A stretch of 64,000 nucleotides of DNA from Fallopia convolvulus. Its lineage: Eukaryota > Streptophyta > Magnoliopsida > Caryophyllales > Polygonaceae. The translations under genes were made by a program, and so were the position numbers. The notes below the pieces were generated by a model, which saw only the letters and a list, made by a program, of their open reading frames with translations, was not told the origin of the DNA and searched no databases. Each line of letters opens with the position of its first letter. Within the stretch, counting starts at the first letter, position 1. Shown here one piece after another: positions 10,951-21,396 of this stretch. Location: contig OZ024724.1 of assembly GCA_964016875.1 (NCBI GenBank), positions 4,946,501 to 5,010,500 on the forward strand, read 5' to 3'.

Positions 10951-11321
10951 TGATACGCTACAATTTATTGGAGATAATTAGATTATATTTAGATTATATA
11001 TTATATGATCTTATATTTTATGTTAGGCAAGATATTGCCATATTATTTTCTATTGTTTAGAGAAAGATATGCCTTGGAGTCCAAGGCTATTATCATATGT
11101 ATCTTTATATATTGGAGATTTGTCCATCAATAAAGCAGAAATTAATTAGTTATGCCCTAATTCCTCTCTATCCAGTCTTCACTCTTTATCCCCGGCTTTG
11201 GCCATTCAAGTTCGAAGTTCTTCTTCACAATCAATCTGTTTCTTCTTCTTCTTCTTCTATTCCCTCATATTCAACATTATTTTACTTAATTCGATATGGT
11301 AATCCAAATATTATCGTATCA
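10951..11321 (+). repeat. 5' LTR of RRM element
   Basis: 371 bp, TGATACG to CGTATCA. About nine-tenths identical to 12158-12535 by eye, so older than the Athila insertion. Confidence 0.88.
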
Positions 11322-11380
11322 ATTGGTGCTTTCATTCCTGAACGTCCATGAAGCGTTATCTAATGGAGTTATTAAATTGA

Positions 11381-11785
11381 ATTCTGTATGTCAATATTAA
11401 TGGGGAAATCTACCCAGTTTCTTACAACATATTGGAGCAAGTGTTTTCGGTGTTTGGAATTATAGAGGATCTTGAGAGATTAAGCTCGAACACAAGATTT
11501 CATTCGAGAATTTGTTTCAAGAACAATAAATCCGCCACGGATGCTTTCAACTCTCTTAACGGAAGGTGCATCTATGATGGTTGTTGTCATCTGGAATTAT
11601 TCCTTGATGACCGAATCAGCAACAACCTAAATGAGATCGAAGATGTGAATGCGGCGCATCGAAACCCTAGCCCCGCGACCGCGGCAACCGATTTTGCTAC
11701 CGTGGCAACCGAGCCCGCACCCGCCGCCTCCACTTATGGTCTCAGTGCCGTACCAGTGGAGGTCGTTACCGACCCGGCCCCGTAA
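11381..11785 (+). pseudogene. RRM-like (PTB-type) domain inside the LTR element
   Basis: The frame opens at 11381 without an ATG. About 65 residues read as an RNA-recognition motif of the polypyrimidine-tract-binding type: a beta strand with YVNINGEIYPVS, a helix LEQVFSVFGIIEDLER, RICFKNNKSATDAFNSLNG, and then RCIYDGCCHLELFL, whose IYDGCC box is characteristic of PTB RRM2-like domains in plants and animals. An Ala/Pro/Thr-rich low-complexity tail follows to the stop at 11783-11785. A second open frame at 11837-12160 carries no domain I recognise. Known: PTB proteins bind pyrimidine-rich RNA in splicing. Inferred: captured by the element, or an old element-borne RRM; it could bind element RNA. 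No full start is visible. Confidence 0.62.
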
Positions 11786-12157
11786 CTCGCGCATGCTGCC
11801 TGCCCGCGCCTACTGCCAACACGTTCTCCAATACTTTTGGGTCCACGAACTTCTTTTTCAAAGTCTAAAGAAATTTTGGCCCCGACGTTTGCTTTTCCAG
11901 CGTATGAATTTCGTCGGCCACATGTGAGCATGAACCATTGCTTAATTGTTTGTGGAAGTTTTGCTACACAACAGGTGTTCGAAGAAATGCCTATTCGAAG
12001 CTTCATTGCGTATGCTAAAAGTGTTCCCATGAGTACCACTAGGTTACATTTGGGTAATCGGGTTTTCGACCCAGAGGATTATGCTCAATTGCTACGAGCC
12101 TTGAGTCTTTCCCGGATTTTCAACTTGAGGACAAGTGGATTGTCAGCGGGGGAGAAT

Positions 12158-12535
12158 TGATATGCTATAATTTATTGGACATAATTAGGTTATATTTAGA
12201 TTATATTTTATATGATCTTATCTTTTATGTTAGATAAGATATTGCCATATTATTTCTATCATTTAGAGAAAGATATGTCTTGGAGTCCAAGGATATTATC
12301 ATATGTATCTTTATATATTAGAGACTTCTCCATCAATAATAATCAATCAATAAACCAGAAATTAATTAGTTTTGCCCTAATTCCTCCCTATCCAGTCTTC
12401 ACTCTTTATCCCCGACTTTGGCCATTCACGTTCGAAGTTCTTCTTCACAACCAATTTGTTTCTTCTTCTTCTATTCCCTCAAATTCAATATTGTTTTACT
12501 TAATTCGATATGTTAATCTAAATATTATCGTATCA
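12158..12535 (+). repeat. 3' LTR of RRM element
   Basis: 378 bp, preceded by the purine tract and aligned end to end with 10951-11321. Confidence 0.88.
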
Positions 12536-12539
12536 ATTG

Positions 12540-12649
12540 GACTCCAAGGTATATCTTTCTCTAAATGATAGAAAATAATATAGTAATATCTTGCCTAACA
12601 TAAAAAATAAGATCATTAAAATATAATCTAATTATCTCTAATAAAATGT
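12540..12649 (-). repeat. Inverted fragment of the same LTR
   Basis: The reverse complement of this stretch matches the first ~110-130 bp of the LTR (10960 onward), with scattered changes. It abuts host DNA at GTACGTAAATGATT, which is continuous with the empty site near 32070. Confidence 0.85.
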
Positions 12650-12819
12650 ACGTAAATGATTACATCATATATGTATATAGCATTATTATCTAGATCACTT
12701 ATTACGTTACACATCCTTACAGAGCGACGTCTTAGATGACATGTGCACGTTAACACTTGTGTGATCGATGCCCATTATTTAGAGCTTACTTCCACATGCA
12801 TATATCTGTAAGTTGATAT

Positions 12820-13162
12820 CTAAGTAACCTTAGGGATCTCAACCACAACTCCATGCCTATCTATGAAAACCCAAACTCGGTCGCATCGCAAGTCTTTCGT
12901 CCTCGGGCTTCCTTCGGGCAAAATGATTGCTCTCACGTTTTCGTTCTGTGCTTCTATGATCGCGACTGCCCTTGTCCCTCTCATTCCCACCAGCCCCGGC
13001 CATGACTGTTTTCCTATGCATACATATATAAAGTTAATGTAATTTAATGTAACTTAATATATTATATGTTGCGATCCAAACAATCCCTAATACAAGATAA
13101 ATTAAACTGAACATGAAATGATTTAGTTTTAACTCACCGCGACATCCTTGAATAAACTCCAT
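12820..13162 (-). CDS. Potato type I serine protease inhibitor, copy A (two exons)
   Basis: Reads on the minus strand as exon 1 at 13162-13138 (25 nt), intron 13137-13014 (GT at 13137-13136, AG at 13015-13014) and exon 2 at 13013-12820, stop included: 72 residues, the usual size for the family. Landmarks: GKQSWPGLVG near residue 9, RAIILPEGSPRTKDLRCDRV from residue 36, VWVFIDRHGVVV to the C-terminus. In potato inhibitor I proteins the loop before DLR is the reactive site, so Lys48-Asp49 would be P1-P1', predicting inhibition of trypsin-like proteases. There is no signal peptide, so it is probably cytosolic or released on damage. Family members defend against insects and pathogens. Copy B at 32270 differs at five residues (8, 15, 25, 30, 67). 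A TATA stretch lies ~45 bp upstream and a solo LTR ~140 bp upstream. Confidence 0.9.
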
Positions 13163-13206
13163 CTTTTTTCACAGTCTAGCTCTGATCCTCTTGTTATGGC
13201 TACGTG

Positions 13207-13222
13207 ACTATATATATATAGC
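13207..13222 (-). promoter_or_regulatory. TATA box of inhibitor copy A
   Basis: An alternating TA run on the minus strand, 45-60 bp before the ATG, next to a TCACGTA (ACGT-core) motif. The same arrangement stands upstream of copy B. Confidence 0.6.
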
Positions 13223-13301
13223 ATGAGATACGTTTTAAGTTATATTTTATTAGAGAAAATTAATATTGGACAAAAAAGAAATTGATAAAAGTTTGTCGGT
13301 T

Positions 13302-14214
13302 TGTTGGAACAATGGTTGTTCCATGGTTTCTCTTAGTTTTGATGATAACAAACTTAGTTGATATAACTTGCTTCTACAAATAAGTGTTTCAGGAAAACTG
13401 GTACATGGTCACGAGTGATGGAACATTGTGAGGAACGATGGAGGGAACGAGTGACAGATTTAGGAAGCGCGTCTCAGAAGGAACGCGGCTTTCTATAAAT
13501 GGCAAGTTACCATATCTTCTGCGAGTGATCTTCTACGATGATTTACAGCTGTAGGAGGTTGCTTAAGGAGATAAAAGAGAAGATACGATCAATATTCACA
13601 CGATCTTATCTAAAGAGATCCGATATCATTCGGTTTTGGCAAGAATCGACATGGTTGAAGATCGCAAATCACAAACAATACTTTTCCTTATTGTGTGGGA
13701 TTTGTTAACTGAAATATCAGCGTGATTAGGCAAGAATTATGTGTGAGATCAGACTTAACTTATCTTATAAATATCTAGGTTTAGCTAGGGTAAAAGTGTG
13801 GTTTTCAGGTGGTTGAAGAAGACGAACTTGGAGAGAGAGCTTTTCAAGTGTATGAGTGTGTGGCTTTTTCCGGTGAAGAATCCACAAGTAAGTCAGTAGT
13901 TTACTTTCATTTAGGTTTACACTTAGGGTTGTAGAAGTCTAGTTGGTTGAACTTCGGTCGGTGTCGTGGTTGCGAGGGAACTTTGGTTGGTGCCTTAGTT
14001 ACTTGACTTGCCTTGCAATCGTTGAAACTTAATAAAGGTATTCTATTAAAAATCCTCTGAGAAGGAGTCTCAGGGGTAGAGGTTTTTCTTTCTACGATTT
14101 GTTGGTCGGACAAAAAGTTTTCCTCTCTAAATTCTGTGTTCTTACTGTTTATTTCCGCTGCCCAGGGAACCTTACTAGTTCCCTGTATTGTTACTAACGC
14201 CTCACGATCTAACA
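13302..14214 (+). mobile_element. Solo LTR of a SIRE-like copia element, TSD CGGTT
   Basis: 913 bp from TGTTGGAACA to GATCTAACA, flanked by CGGTT at 13297-13301 and 14215-14219. Resembles the LTR at 41243-42141. The paralogous segment near 32735 has no insertion here. This is the classic product of recombination between two LTRs. It lies upstream of inhibitor copy A. Confidence 0.94.
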
Positions 14215-14484
14215 CGGTTCATGCTTAATGGGAGAATGGCTGGTAGATGGGTTTTAACAAGTGTTGTAGCGACCTCTAACATTCGTGAAGACATCACTGA
14301 CTAGTTTTACAATTGTCTAATTACATTCATAGAGGACATGCACGTATAGGGATGGCAATAAATTCCATCTGATCCCCATAAGCATCCAAGTAGTGATGGC
14401 CACGGTTCGAAACAAATCGAGAAACCTAACCGAACTGGATCAAAACCGGTCAAAATTGGAACAGGTACGATCCACGGTTCCAAC

Positions 14485-15304
14485 CAGTGGCGGAGCCAGA
14501 GATCTTGAACAATGGGGGAACAAAATTAAGTTGAATGTAATTGTGTAAATTCAAAGTCCAGTCTTATGTATAAATTACGTTCACTATGCCTAATATATTA
14601 GCCAATCAATTTAACAAATTAATGGAGTAAGTAAACAAAATTACATAATCTACATAATAATCTACAAAATTAAAATTCTAAAGTATCAATTGAACTAAAT
14701 AAATTCAATCGAATCATTACGAAAATCAAATTCACGACTTGAATTCAATTAAGTAACAAACTCAATTAGATTACCAACCCTAAAATTATCTAACTTTTAA
14801 TATTTAAGTCCAGAATTTATAAAACTTTACAATAGAGTGGCGGACTCGTGGTTAGGGATGGAGGTTGCGGAGCAGAATTCAATTGGGCTAGAATGCTGGC
14901 AAGGATGGCGTTAAATTGATTCTTCAAATTTCTAAGGCGAACGATACTTGATGGTAGAATAGGAGAAAGAAAGGACGCAACTTTTGGCCCTATTTTTAAA
15001 CGACGTCGTTTAAAATAAAACTAGTTTTCTTTTTCAATTTTTGTTATAAAAAAACTTAACAAAACGACGTTGTTTCGCTCATATTTTTAAACGAAAGAAA
15101 AACGCCGTTGTTTCGGGCCTTTAATTAAAAAAGTTATCATCTTCAACCTTTTAGATCTACAGTAGACAACTATGGCGATATTCCGATCGAAATCTAGTGG
15201 GGGCATCGACCTTGTGAAGGATTAAATCTCTGCTATTTTTGTTGACTCTCCGGAGCTGAGTGGGGTCACCGACCCCCAGAGCCCCTCACCCCGCTCCGTC
15301 ACTG
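14485..15304. mobile_element. hAT-like non-autonomous element, TSD GTTCCAAC
   Basis: 820 bp with ends CAGTGGCGGAGC and GCTCCGTCACTG (12-bp inverted repeats, one mismatch) and an exact 8-bp duplication GTTCCAAC at 14477-14484 and 15305-15312. Eight-bp duplications are typical of hAT. No transposase frame. Contains the palindrome AAACGACGTCGTTT near 15000. The paralogous copy near 32965 is empty. Confidence 0.88.
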
Positions 15305-15384
15305 GTTCCAACCCTCTTCTGATTTATGTTCCGGTTTGAGACTTTAGGGAATTTGCTTGAACTGGCAATCCAATACTAGTTCCA

Positions 15385-16465
15385 ACCTATAAAAGTCCAT
15401 AGGCCATAAAAGGAGTCATTTATACGTAAGTCCAACACACAAGTTCAGTGGAGTTCCATCTTGCAATTGGAGTAACCCATAAGCTTATATATCAGTCTAT
15501 TTTATATCCTAACTTCCCATGTGGGAAGAGGTATTTTAACCTGTCCCAGCAAGTGTAACTAGCTTGGCCTAGTTGACACTTAGACAAACAGATCTAGCAT
15601 CTCTGTCTCTTTATATCCAGCCCAAACAATGGGTGGTGTCATCTCAATCTCTTTATAGCCAACTCAATCCAAATAACGGGTGGGTAGCTTAACCTAAGCC
15701 TAAATAGCCAGAAAATGGGCACATAACTAGACCGTGAGCTTTGATACCATGTGAAAGTCAATGTGTCATAAAAAGGGGGTCATGCATACATAAGCCCAAT
15801 ATACAAACCCAATAGGGTTCCATCCTAAAACTAATTGGCAATATGAAGAGCAATATAAGAGCTTATATAGTAGGCATGTTTAGTTTCAAGATTTCTATGT
15901 GGGAAGGTACTCTAATATGCCCCCACAAGTGTAACAAGTCTAGCCTAGTTGACACTTGGACAAACAGATTTAACATCTCAATTTCTTTATAGCTAGCCCA
16001 AATAACGGGTGGTGGCATCTCAGTCTCTTTTTAGCCAACTAAACCCAAACAACGATGGGTAACATCAATCGCTAAACTCAATCCCAAACAAGCCAAGAAA
16101 CGGGCCCAGGACCAAATAATCGACTCTAATACCATGTAAAAGTTTATGGGCCATAAACGAGAGGTCATGCATATGAAATCCATTACCCAACGGGGGTTAC
16201 ATCTTAAAATCAATTGGCAATTGGACGAGAAACTCATATACTAGTCTATTTTATCTCCCAATTTTCCATGTAGGAAGGGGGTATTATAACATACTATATC
16301 TAACTTTCATGGGACATGGACTGGGAGTCGTTTATATGTAAGCCCAACACAAAAGCCTAGTGGGGTTCCACACTAAAACTAATTGGCAATAAAAAGAGTA
16401 ACTCATAGACTTATATACTAGTCTATTTTGTCTCCCAACTCCCCATGTATGTAGGGGTATTCTAA
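15385..16465 (-). mobile_element. Tandem TRIM array (miniature LTR element)
   Basis: On the minus strand it shows four LTR-like units of ~160 bp (about 16304-16462, 16134-16293, 15750-15917, 15386-15541) with two short internal regions between. After the LTRs come initiator-Met primer sites: TGGTATTAGAGTC (complement of 16121-16133) and TGGTATCAAAGC (complement of 15738-15749). The internal parts have no coding capacity. Head-to-tail arrays sharing LTRs are known for TRIMs. Absent from the paralogous segment. Confidence 0.72.
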
Positions 16466-16935
16466 CACAACCTTGGAGCCAACATTTTTTTTAAAACATC
16501 AAACTTTTTTAGATTTTAGTTACAAATAGGGACTAAAAGCACTTGTACGTTTAGGGTTTATCTAGTTTAGGTTTCGGTTTCATGCCCAATCATTATGGTC
16601 TTGTTTCACTTTTTTGTCAAAATCATTTTCTCTCCCAACATTTTAAGGCTCTTCAAATATGCTCATTCTCTCTATCTTGGTGCATTTTAAATAAATTCAT
16701 TTATTATTGTCACATAGTTGAACTCTAGTTTTCTTTTGATCTTTCGGACGCATCCTTATGACATAATCAAGCTATGAGTGTCCCATCAATATGCAGATGA
16801 CAAGCGGATCATAAGTGGGCCGAGTGAAGACCCATATTTAAAAATGGGCCAAACAGAAATCATATTGAGCTCCACGATACAAAACCAACAACATCATTTA
16901 CAGTTTACACTAAAAACACAAAGCAACAACAACAA
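16466..16935. other. Host DNA of paralogous segment A, no gene seen
   Basis: Continues the alignment with 33020-33120 and with 36270-36310. Includes AAGACCCATATT at ~16826, the counterpart of the LINE target in segment B. Confidence 0.55.
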
Positions 16936-17281
16936 TCTATATACTATTACTAAACTCGAATCTCTCTATCATATTTGTCGTCCATCTAACTATGACACAT
17001 AAGCATCTTAATTTTTAAATTTACTTCTTTACCCTTTCTTCTTCTTAGTATTTACAATCCTTAAAAATATATAATAAAATAATATTACTATTGTTATTAA
17101 TATATATACAATGATCTACTACTTTTTTATGGATAAAATTTAAATATTATATAATTGTACATCATCATCTTTAATATGTATCATTATTTTTATTCAATGG
17201 TAAGTCTGAACTATCCATACGTAATATCCTTAAAAAAAATTCCACGTCATAGTTGTGCATGGCACGACCGGATCTTGCTAG
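16936..17281 (+). mobile_element. Non-autonomous Helitron (346 bp)
   Basis: Starts TCTATATACTATTACTA after an A and ends CTAG before a T, as Helitrons do. A hairpin (GTTGTGC-ATG-GCACGAC, 7-bp stem with one G-T pair) sits ~13 bases before the CTAG. There are no terminal repeats or target duplication and no Rep/helicase. Confidence 0.78.
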
Positions 17282-18005
17282 TTGTACTTTAAAAGGAGGA
17301 GCTATTTATCACTCTTTTGGAACAAATAGAGTTAATCTATTGATAAAGTTACTATTAACAAAATTTAGGTAAATCCCAAAAATAGTTTAATGTTTCAAAA
17401 AGATTTACTGTAAAACATTTGGATATGAGTTAGTTATAGTGCTAAGCTCCAAAATTTAATACAAAACATAAATCTACCAAAAATTCAACCTAAAAATAAA
17501 AAAATAGCTTCGGCCAAGCTGAATGAAGCAAAATGTTGATTTATCAAACTTCGATGCAATTTCGGGGCGTTGAGTATCTCTGACCGAGGCGTTTAGCCGG
17601 GTGATGCAATCCCGGGGCGTTGAGCATCTCTGGCCGGGGTGCTTACCCGACCCGATAAAATAACCCCCACTTTTGAGGTTAGTTACGAAAAATAATTAAA
17701 ATTGCAGCAAATAGCTAGTCCTAGCTATGAGCTTAAGTCACATATCTAGATAATGGATAGCCAGTGACAAAGTAGTTGATTCATTGCAAGAATTTGAGAA
17801 TCGAAGAGGCTACTTTGGAATGAGCTGTCACATTCTACACCGGTTTCTTGCATATGATATGCTGCCTTGAATACAACACGCTTAAAGATGGAGGTAGTGT
17901 CTAAGCTAATTGTGACTTTCATGTATTGGAAGTGACGAGCATGAACTTTTGCAAACCTTCTGAAGGTTTGCAAAAGTTACAAAAATTCTTGTTAAGTTTT
18001 AATGA
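17282..18005. other. Host DNA left of MULE; no recognised gene
   Basis: Has a diverged tandem pair of ~50 bp (about 17548-17645, GGGGCGTTGAG...CTCTG) and a 35-bp perfect palindrome at 17944-17978. A minus-strand open frame at 17746-17973 matches nothing I know. Confidence 0.5.
17944..17978. repeat. Perfect 35-bp palindrome
   Basis: Two 17-base arms that are exact reverse complements around one central T (17961). It lies 28 bp outside the MULE's left end. Confidence 0.95.
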
Positions 18006-18118
18006 ACGGTTCGGCCCCTATAGAGTTGAAACTCTATGTGTAGAGTTGGGCTAGTATTAGCCCTTGATTAAAATCAACGGTGTAAGTTTATCTACACTCT
18101 ATTAAAATGTAAAAGGAA
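18006..18118 (+). repeat. MULE left terminal inverted repeat
   Basis: Inverted match to 31752-31866. The inner ~85 bp are almost identical. Confidence 0.88.
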
Positions 18119-18444
18119 AGTAATTTAACCAAGGAAAATCTAATTAATAAGAAATTTAAACAAGGAAAGAAAAGATAATGAAAATTAAGTATTGTAACCG
18201 ATTGATTCTGTACAAATTAAAAAAAATTCTCTTGATTCTTTAACCAAAAAATAATAAATAATTTTCTCTTGATTCACCAATTCACAAAAGAATTAGTACG
18301 TATCACTGTCCTCTTTCGAGTTTCAATGTTCGAGAGCATCATCAAGTAACTAATTGGTAAGTTTGTGCTACTAATTACTAAGTCATTGTGTATAAGTTAT
18401 ATTGATGTCGATCATTTATGCTTGTGATTCTTTGTGTGGCAGTG

Positions 18445-20759
18445 ATGTCGAGTTCTACAGAGGCGTGTATGAAATGGATCCCTAGAGTAGGCATGGAGTT
18501 TGAATCAGTAGAAGATGTTTGGAATTTTTTGCTAGAATATGGTGGAAAAATGGGCTTTAATGTTCGCAAGCATTATAAAAACAGTAACACTAAAGGAGAG
18601 GTTTCTTCGAGAAGATTTGTATGTGAAAAAGAAGGTCATCGATTGATTGCTACGGTAGGAGGGTTAAATAACAGTCCAGGGCTGAAACTAGAACAGGTTG
18701 CAAAGCTCGCATTGGGTGTCAATTAATCAAGGAAACGGGCAAATACCAAATACATGATTTTGTTCCCGAGCATAATCACTCTCTTCATTTAACAGAGACT
18801 AGGCACTTATTGTCATCACAGAGAAATATATCAGAAGCTCAAGAGCTTGAAATTGATTTAGCTGATGACATTGGAATTTAGCCTAAAGCAGCACATGAGT
18901 TTATAGGATCACATGTTGGTGGGTCAGCTAATCTTGACTACACACATTGTGATCATAAAAACTACCTACAAAGAAAGCGGCAACGGAACATGGCGTATGG
19001 GGAAGCTGGAAGTCTATTAAGGTACTTTCATATGCAAACTGTCGAAAACCCTTCATTTCAGTATTCAATTCAATTGGATAGTGAAGAACAAATAACAAAC
19101 ATATTTTGGGTTGATGCTAAAATGCTTATAGACTATGCTTCATTTGGTGACGTAGTTGCTTTTGATACTACATTTGGTACGAATAAGGAGCATAGACCTC
19201 TTGGTGTGTTTGTTGGCTTTAACCAATTTCGAGAAGTTGCTATATTTGGGGTTGCTCTTCTGTATGATGAAACTATTGAGTCTTTTAAGTGGTTGTTTGA
19301 AACATTTCTAGCAACACATGATAAAAAACAGCCTAAAACTATTTTCACAGATCAGGATATCGCCATGGGTAAGGCCATAGATGAGGTTATGGTAGGAACC
19401 TCTCACGGATTATGTACATGGCACATAATGCAGAATGCAACCAAACATTTGATACATGATGGGTTTAATGTTCTTAAAGATTTTAAAGCTTGCATGTATG
19501 ATTATGATAGAGAGGTGGACTTTGAAGAAGCTTTCAATGCATTGCGTGGGAAAGTGAGAAACGGTTCTTGGTTAGATAGTATTTATGCTTTGAAAAGAAA
19601 GTGGGCTCAATGCTATATGATTGATATTTTTTCATTGGGGATGCGGAGCACTCAGCTAAGTGAGAGTTTGAATCGAGATTTGAAAGATTATTTGCATTAC
19701 AACATGGACATAATGCATTTTCTTAAACACTTTGAGCGGGTTGTTAGACAAAAGCGTCAAAAGGAGATCACTTCTGAATTTGATGCTAGGGAAAAACTGC
19801 CTAGAATGAAGATGAAAAGGACACCTATACTTAGACAAGTAGGCGATTTGTACACTCCTAAAGTTTTTGAATCCTTTCAAGATGAGTATGATTGGTTTAC
19901 AGCTGCATATATTAAGCCACTAGTGGAAGATCAGCCGACCAATATGTATATAGTTGCAATTTCTAATATTGATGATAACACGGTTGCTGATAGAGAGTAT
20001 GAAGTTATGGGTGATCCTTTGACTCAAACAGTTTCATGTAGCTGCAAGATGTTTGTTAGATTGGGGATATTATGTGCTCATGCTTTAAAGGTCCTTGATA
20101 CAATGAATATTAGGTTGGTTCCTGAGAAATATATCCTGAAACGATGGACTAGAGAAGCACGAAGTGGATCTGTGCAAGATATTAGTGGAATGGTTGTTGA
20201 GGACCCCCACTTGGATACCACACGAAGATATAGAGATTTGTGTCGCAAATTTGTGAATATAGCTTCTCGAGCTGCTAATTTTGAAGAATCGTCTTCCTTT
20301 TTAGATAGTAGGCTGAATGTTGCTATTGATGAGGTTGATAAGATGTTGTCAAGTATGCAAATTCAAGGACCTGAAGTTGTATCAATTCCAGATCTCAACA
20401 CATATTTTCAGCAATGTCCTGCAACAGTTTCTAGCAAAGCTACTTTGAAGAAAAAAGAGGGGCAGAAAGGAGGAAGAAGACTAAGAAGTTGGACTGACAA
20501 ATTAAAGAATAATAAGAAGAAGAATCCAGCTGTTACAGAGGATGAACGATCTGTGTTGAATCAAAGAAAGAAGAAACAAGCTTGCCAAAATCAATCAGAA
20601 ATGGTATGTTTATATGCAAGCATGTATTGATTAAGTATTATAGAACTTGTTATTAAATATAATATGTTCTGTTTTTATCATTACTAACAGGATGGAAATA
20701 TGCAAAATTTTACTCACCAGCAAAGTTCAAATAGCTATATACATCAGCATTCCCATTAA
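18445..20759 (+). pseudogene. FAR1-type MULE transposase, one frameshift and one stop
   Basis: I start at the ATG at 18445, three bases after a possible intron acceptor (GTGTGGCAG). An N-terminal FAR1 DNA-binding domain (WIPRVGMEFESVEDVWNFL, then GFNVRKHY) breaks at a frameshift near 18680. The domain resumes with HDFVPEHNHSLH and meets a TAG at 18879-18881. From 18882 the frame is open through the MULE catalytic core (VVAFDTTFGTN near 19155, IFTDQDIAMGKAI near 19340, and LCTWHIMQNATKH near 19408) and a SWIM zinc finger (CSCKMFVRLGILCAH near 20035). An 87-bp intron, 20604-20690 (GTATGT...TAACAG), joins in phase to an exon ending TAA at 20757-20759, better than reading into the intron. Length after joining is ~750 residues. 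In plants FAR1/FHY3 proteins are domesticated relatives, but the terminal repeats make this the mobile form. Confidence 0.85.
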
Positions 20760-21396
20760 GTGCAAGAGACACAATTTCGAGTGTGGTATGACTCAACTTA
20801 ACTTCAAATTAGGTGCAAATCAGTATATAAACAATTGTAATGAGAATTGCCTTTCTGTAGGATTTGAATATGGAGTCAATAGGTTCTCAAGTACATTTTT
20901 AGAACAATGCAAATGATAAGTAATTAGGTAAATAAATGCTAATTAATGCTATTATTTTCATTTATACAAATGTATTAAACATTCAGCTCTAACATTTTTT
21001 TGATGGTTAAGGTGAAAGCTTCTGAAAGTTTGATGAGATTAGGTAAATACATGCTAATTAATGCTATTATTTGTTGTTGCTATTCCTTCTGTATTATGTC
21101 TAAATTATTCCTTATTTTGTTGACAGAAAAATCATTGACTTGGAGAAGGAACTTGATCTTAAACTAGCTGTTGAACTAGAGGTTGAAGTCAAGAAGAATG
21201 ATTAAGTCAATAGCTACAAACAATAATATTAAGTTTTCTTTTTTGGATGATAAAAAAGCATATGTATTTTTTATGGTACAATTCAAGATGTTGTTAGCTA
21301 TTTGATCTTATGAAACACGATTCCTGCACTTGGTTTTATACTGATGCTCATTTGATTTTAATCAATTAAGATGATGGTTGAAGTGGAAGAATACTT
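20760..21396. other. MULE internal DNA after transposase
   Basis: No gene. Two copies of a GGTAAATA-ATGCTAATTAATGC block (near 20928 and 21041), and a short coiled-coil-like frame (IIDLEKELDLKLAVELEVE, 21130-21205) after an acceptor-like TTGACAG that might be a lost exon. Confidence 0.5.

Larger units (their letters stand above)
10951..12535 (+). mobile_element. Short non-autonomous LTR element carrying an RRM-like domain
   Basis: LTRs of 371 bp (10951-11321) and 378 bp (12158-12535) share TGATACG...CGTATCA-type ends. Inside are a conserved ATTGGTGCTTTCATT stretch right after LTR 1 (PBS position), an RRM-like frame, a short frame ending at a purine tract (AGCGGGGGAGAAT, 12145-12157), and no protease, RT or integrase. 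The five bases either side (TGAAT and ATTGG) do not match, so the right flank was rearranged: an inverted piece of the same LTR follows at once. The paralogous segment at ~32065 is empty here. Its gag/pol would have to come from a partner element. Confidence 0.8.

Noticed and set aside
12212..12568. Open frame across the 3' LTR of the RRM element
   Set aside because: Falls entirely in LTR and junction sequence, has no domain, and is not conserved in the other LTR.
12535..12650. Inverted LTR piece as evidence of a second, oppositely oriented element
   Set aside because: Only ~110 bp, no second LTR or internal region to its right, and the paralogous empty site resumes immediately.
16778..17002. 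Open frame ending in the Helitron
   Set aside because: Crosses the Helitron border and has no known domain.
17746..17973. Minus-strand 75-codon frame beside the MULE as a host gene
   Set aside because: No recognisable family, no start context or partner exons, and it overlaps the palindrome. Left as unassigned DNA.
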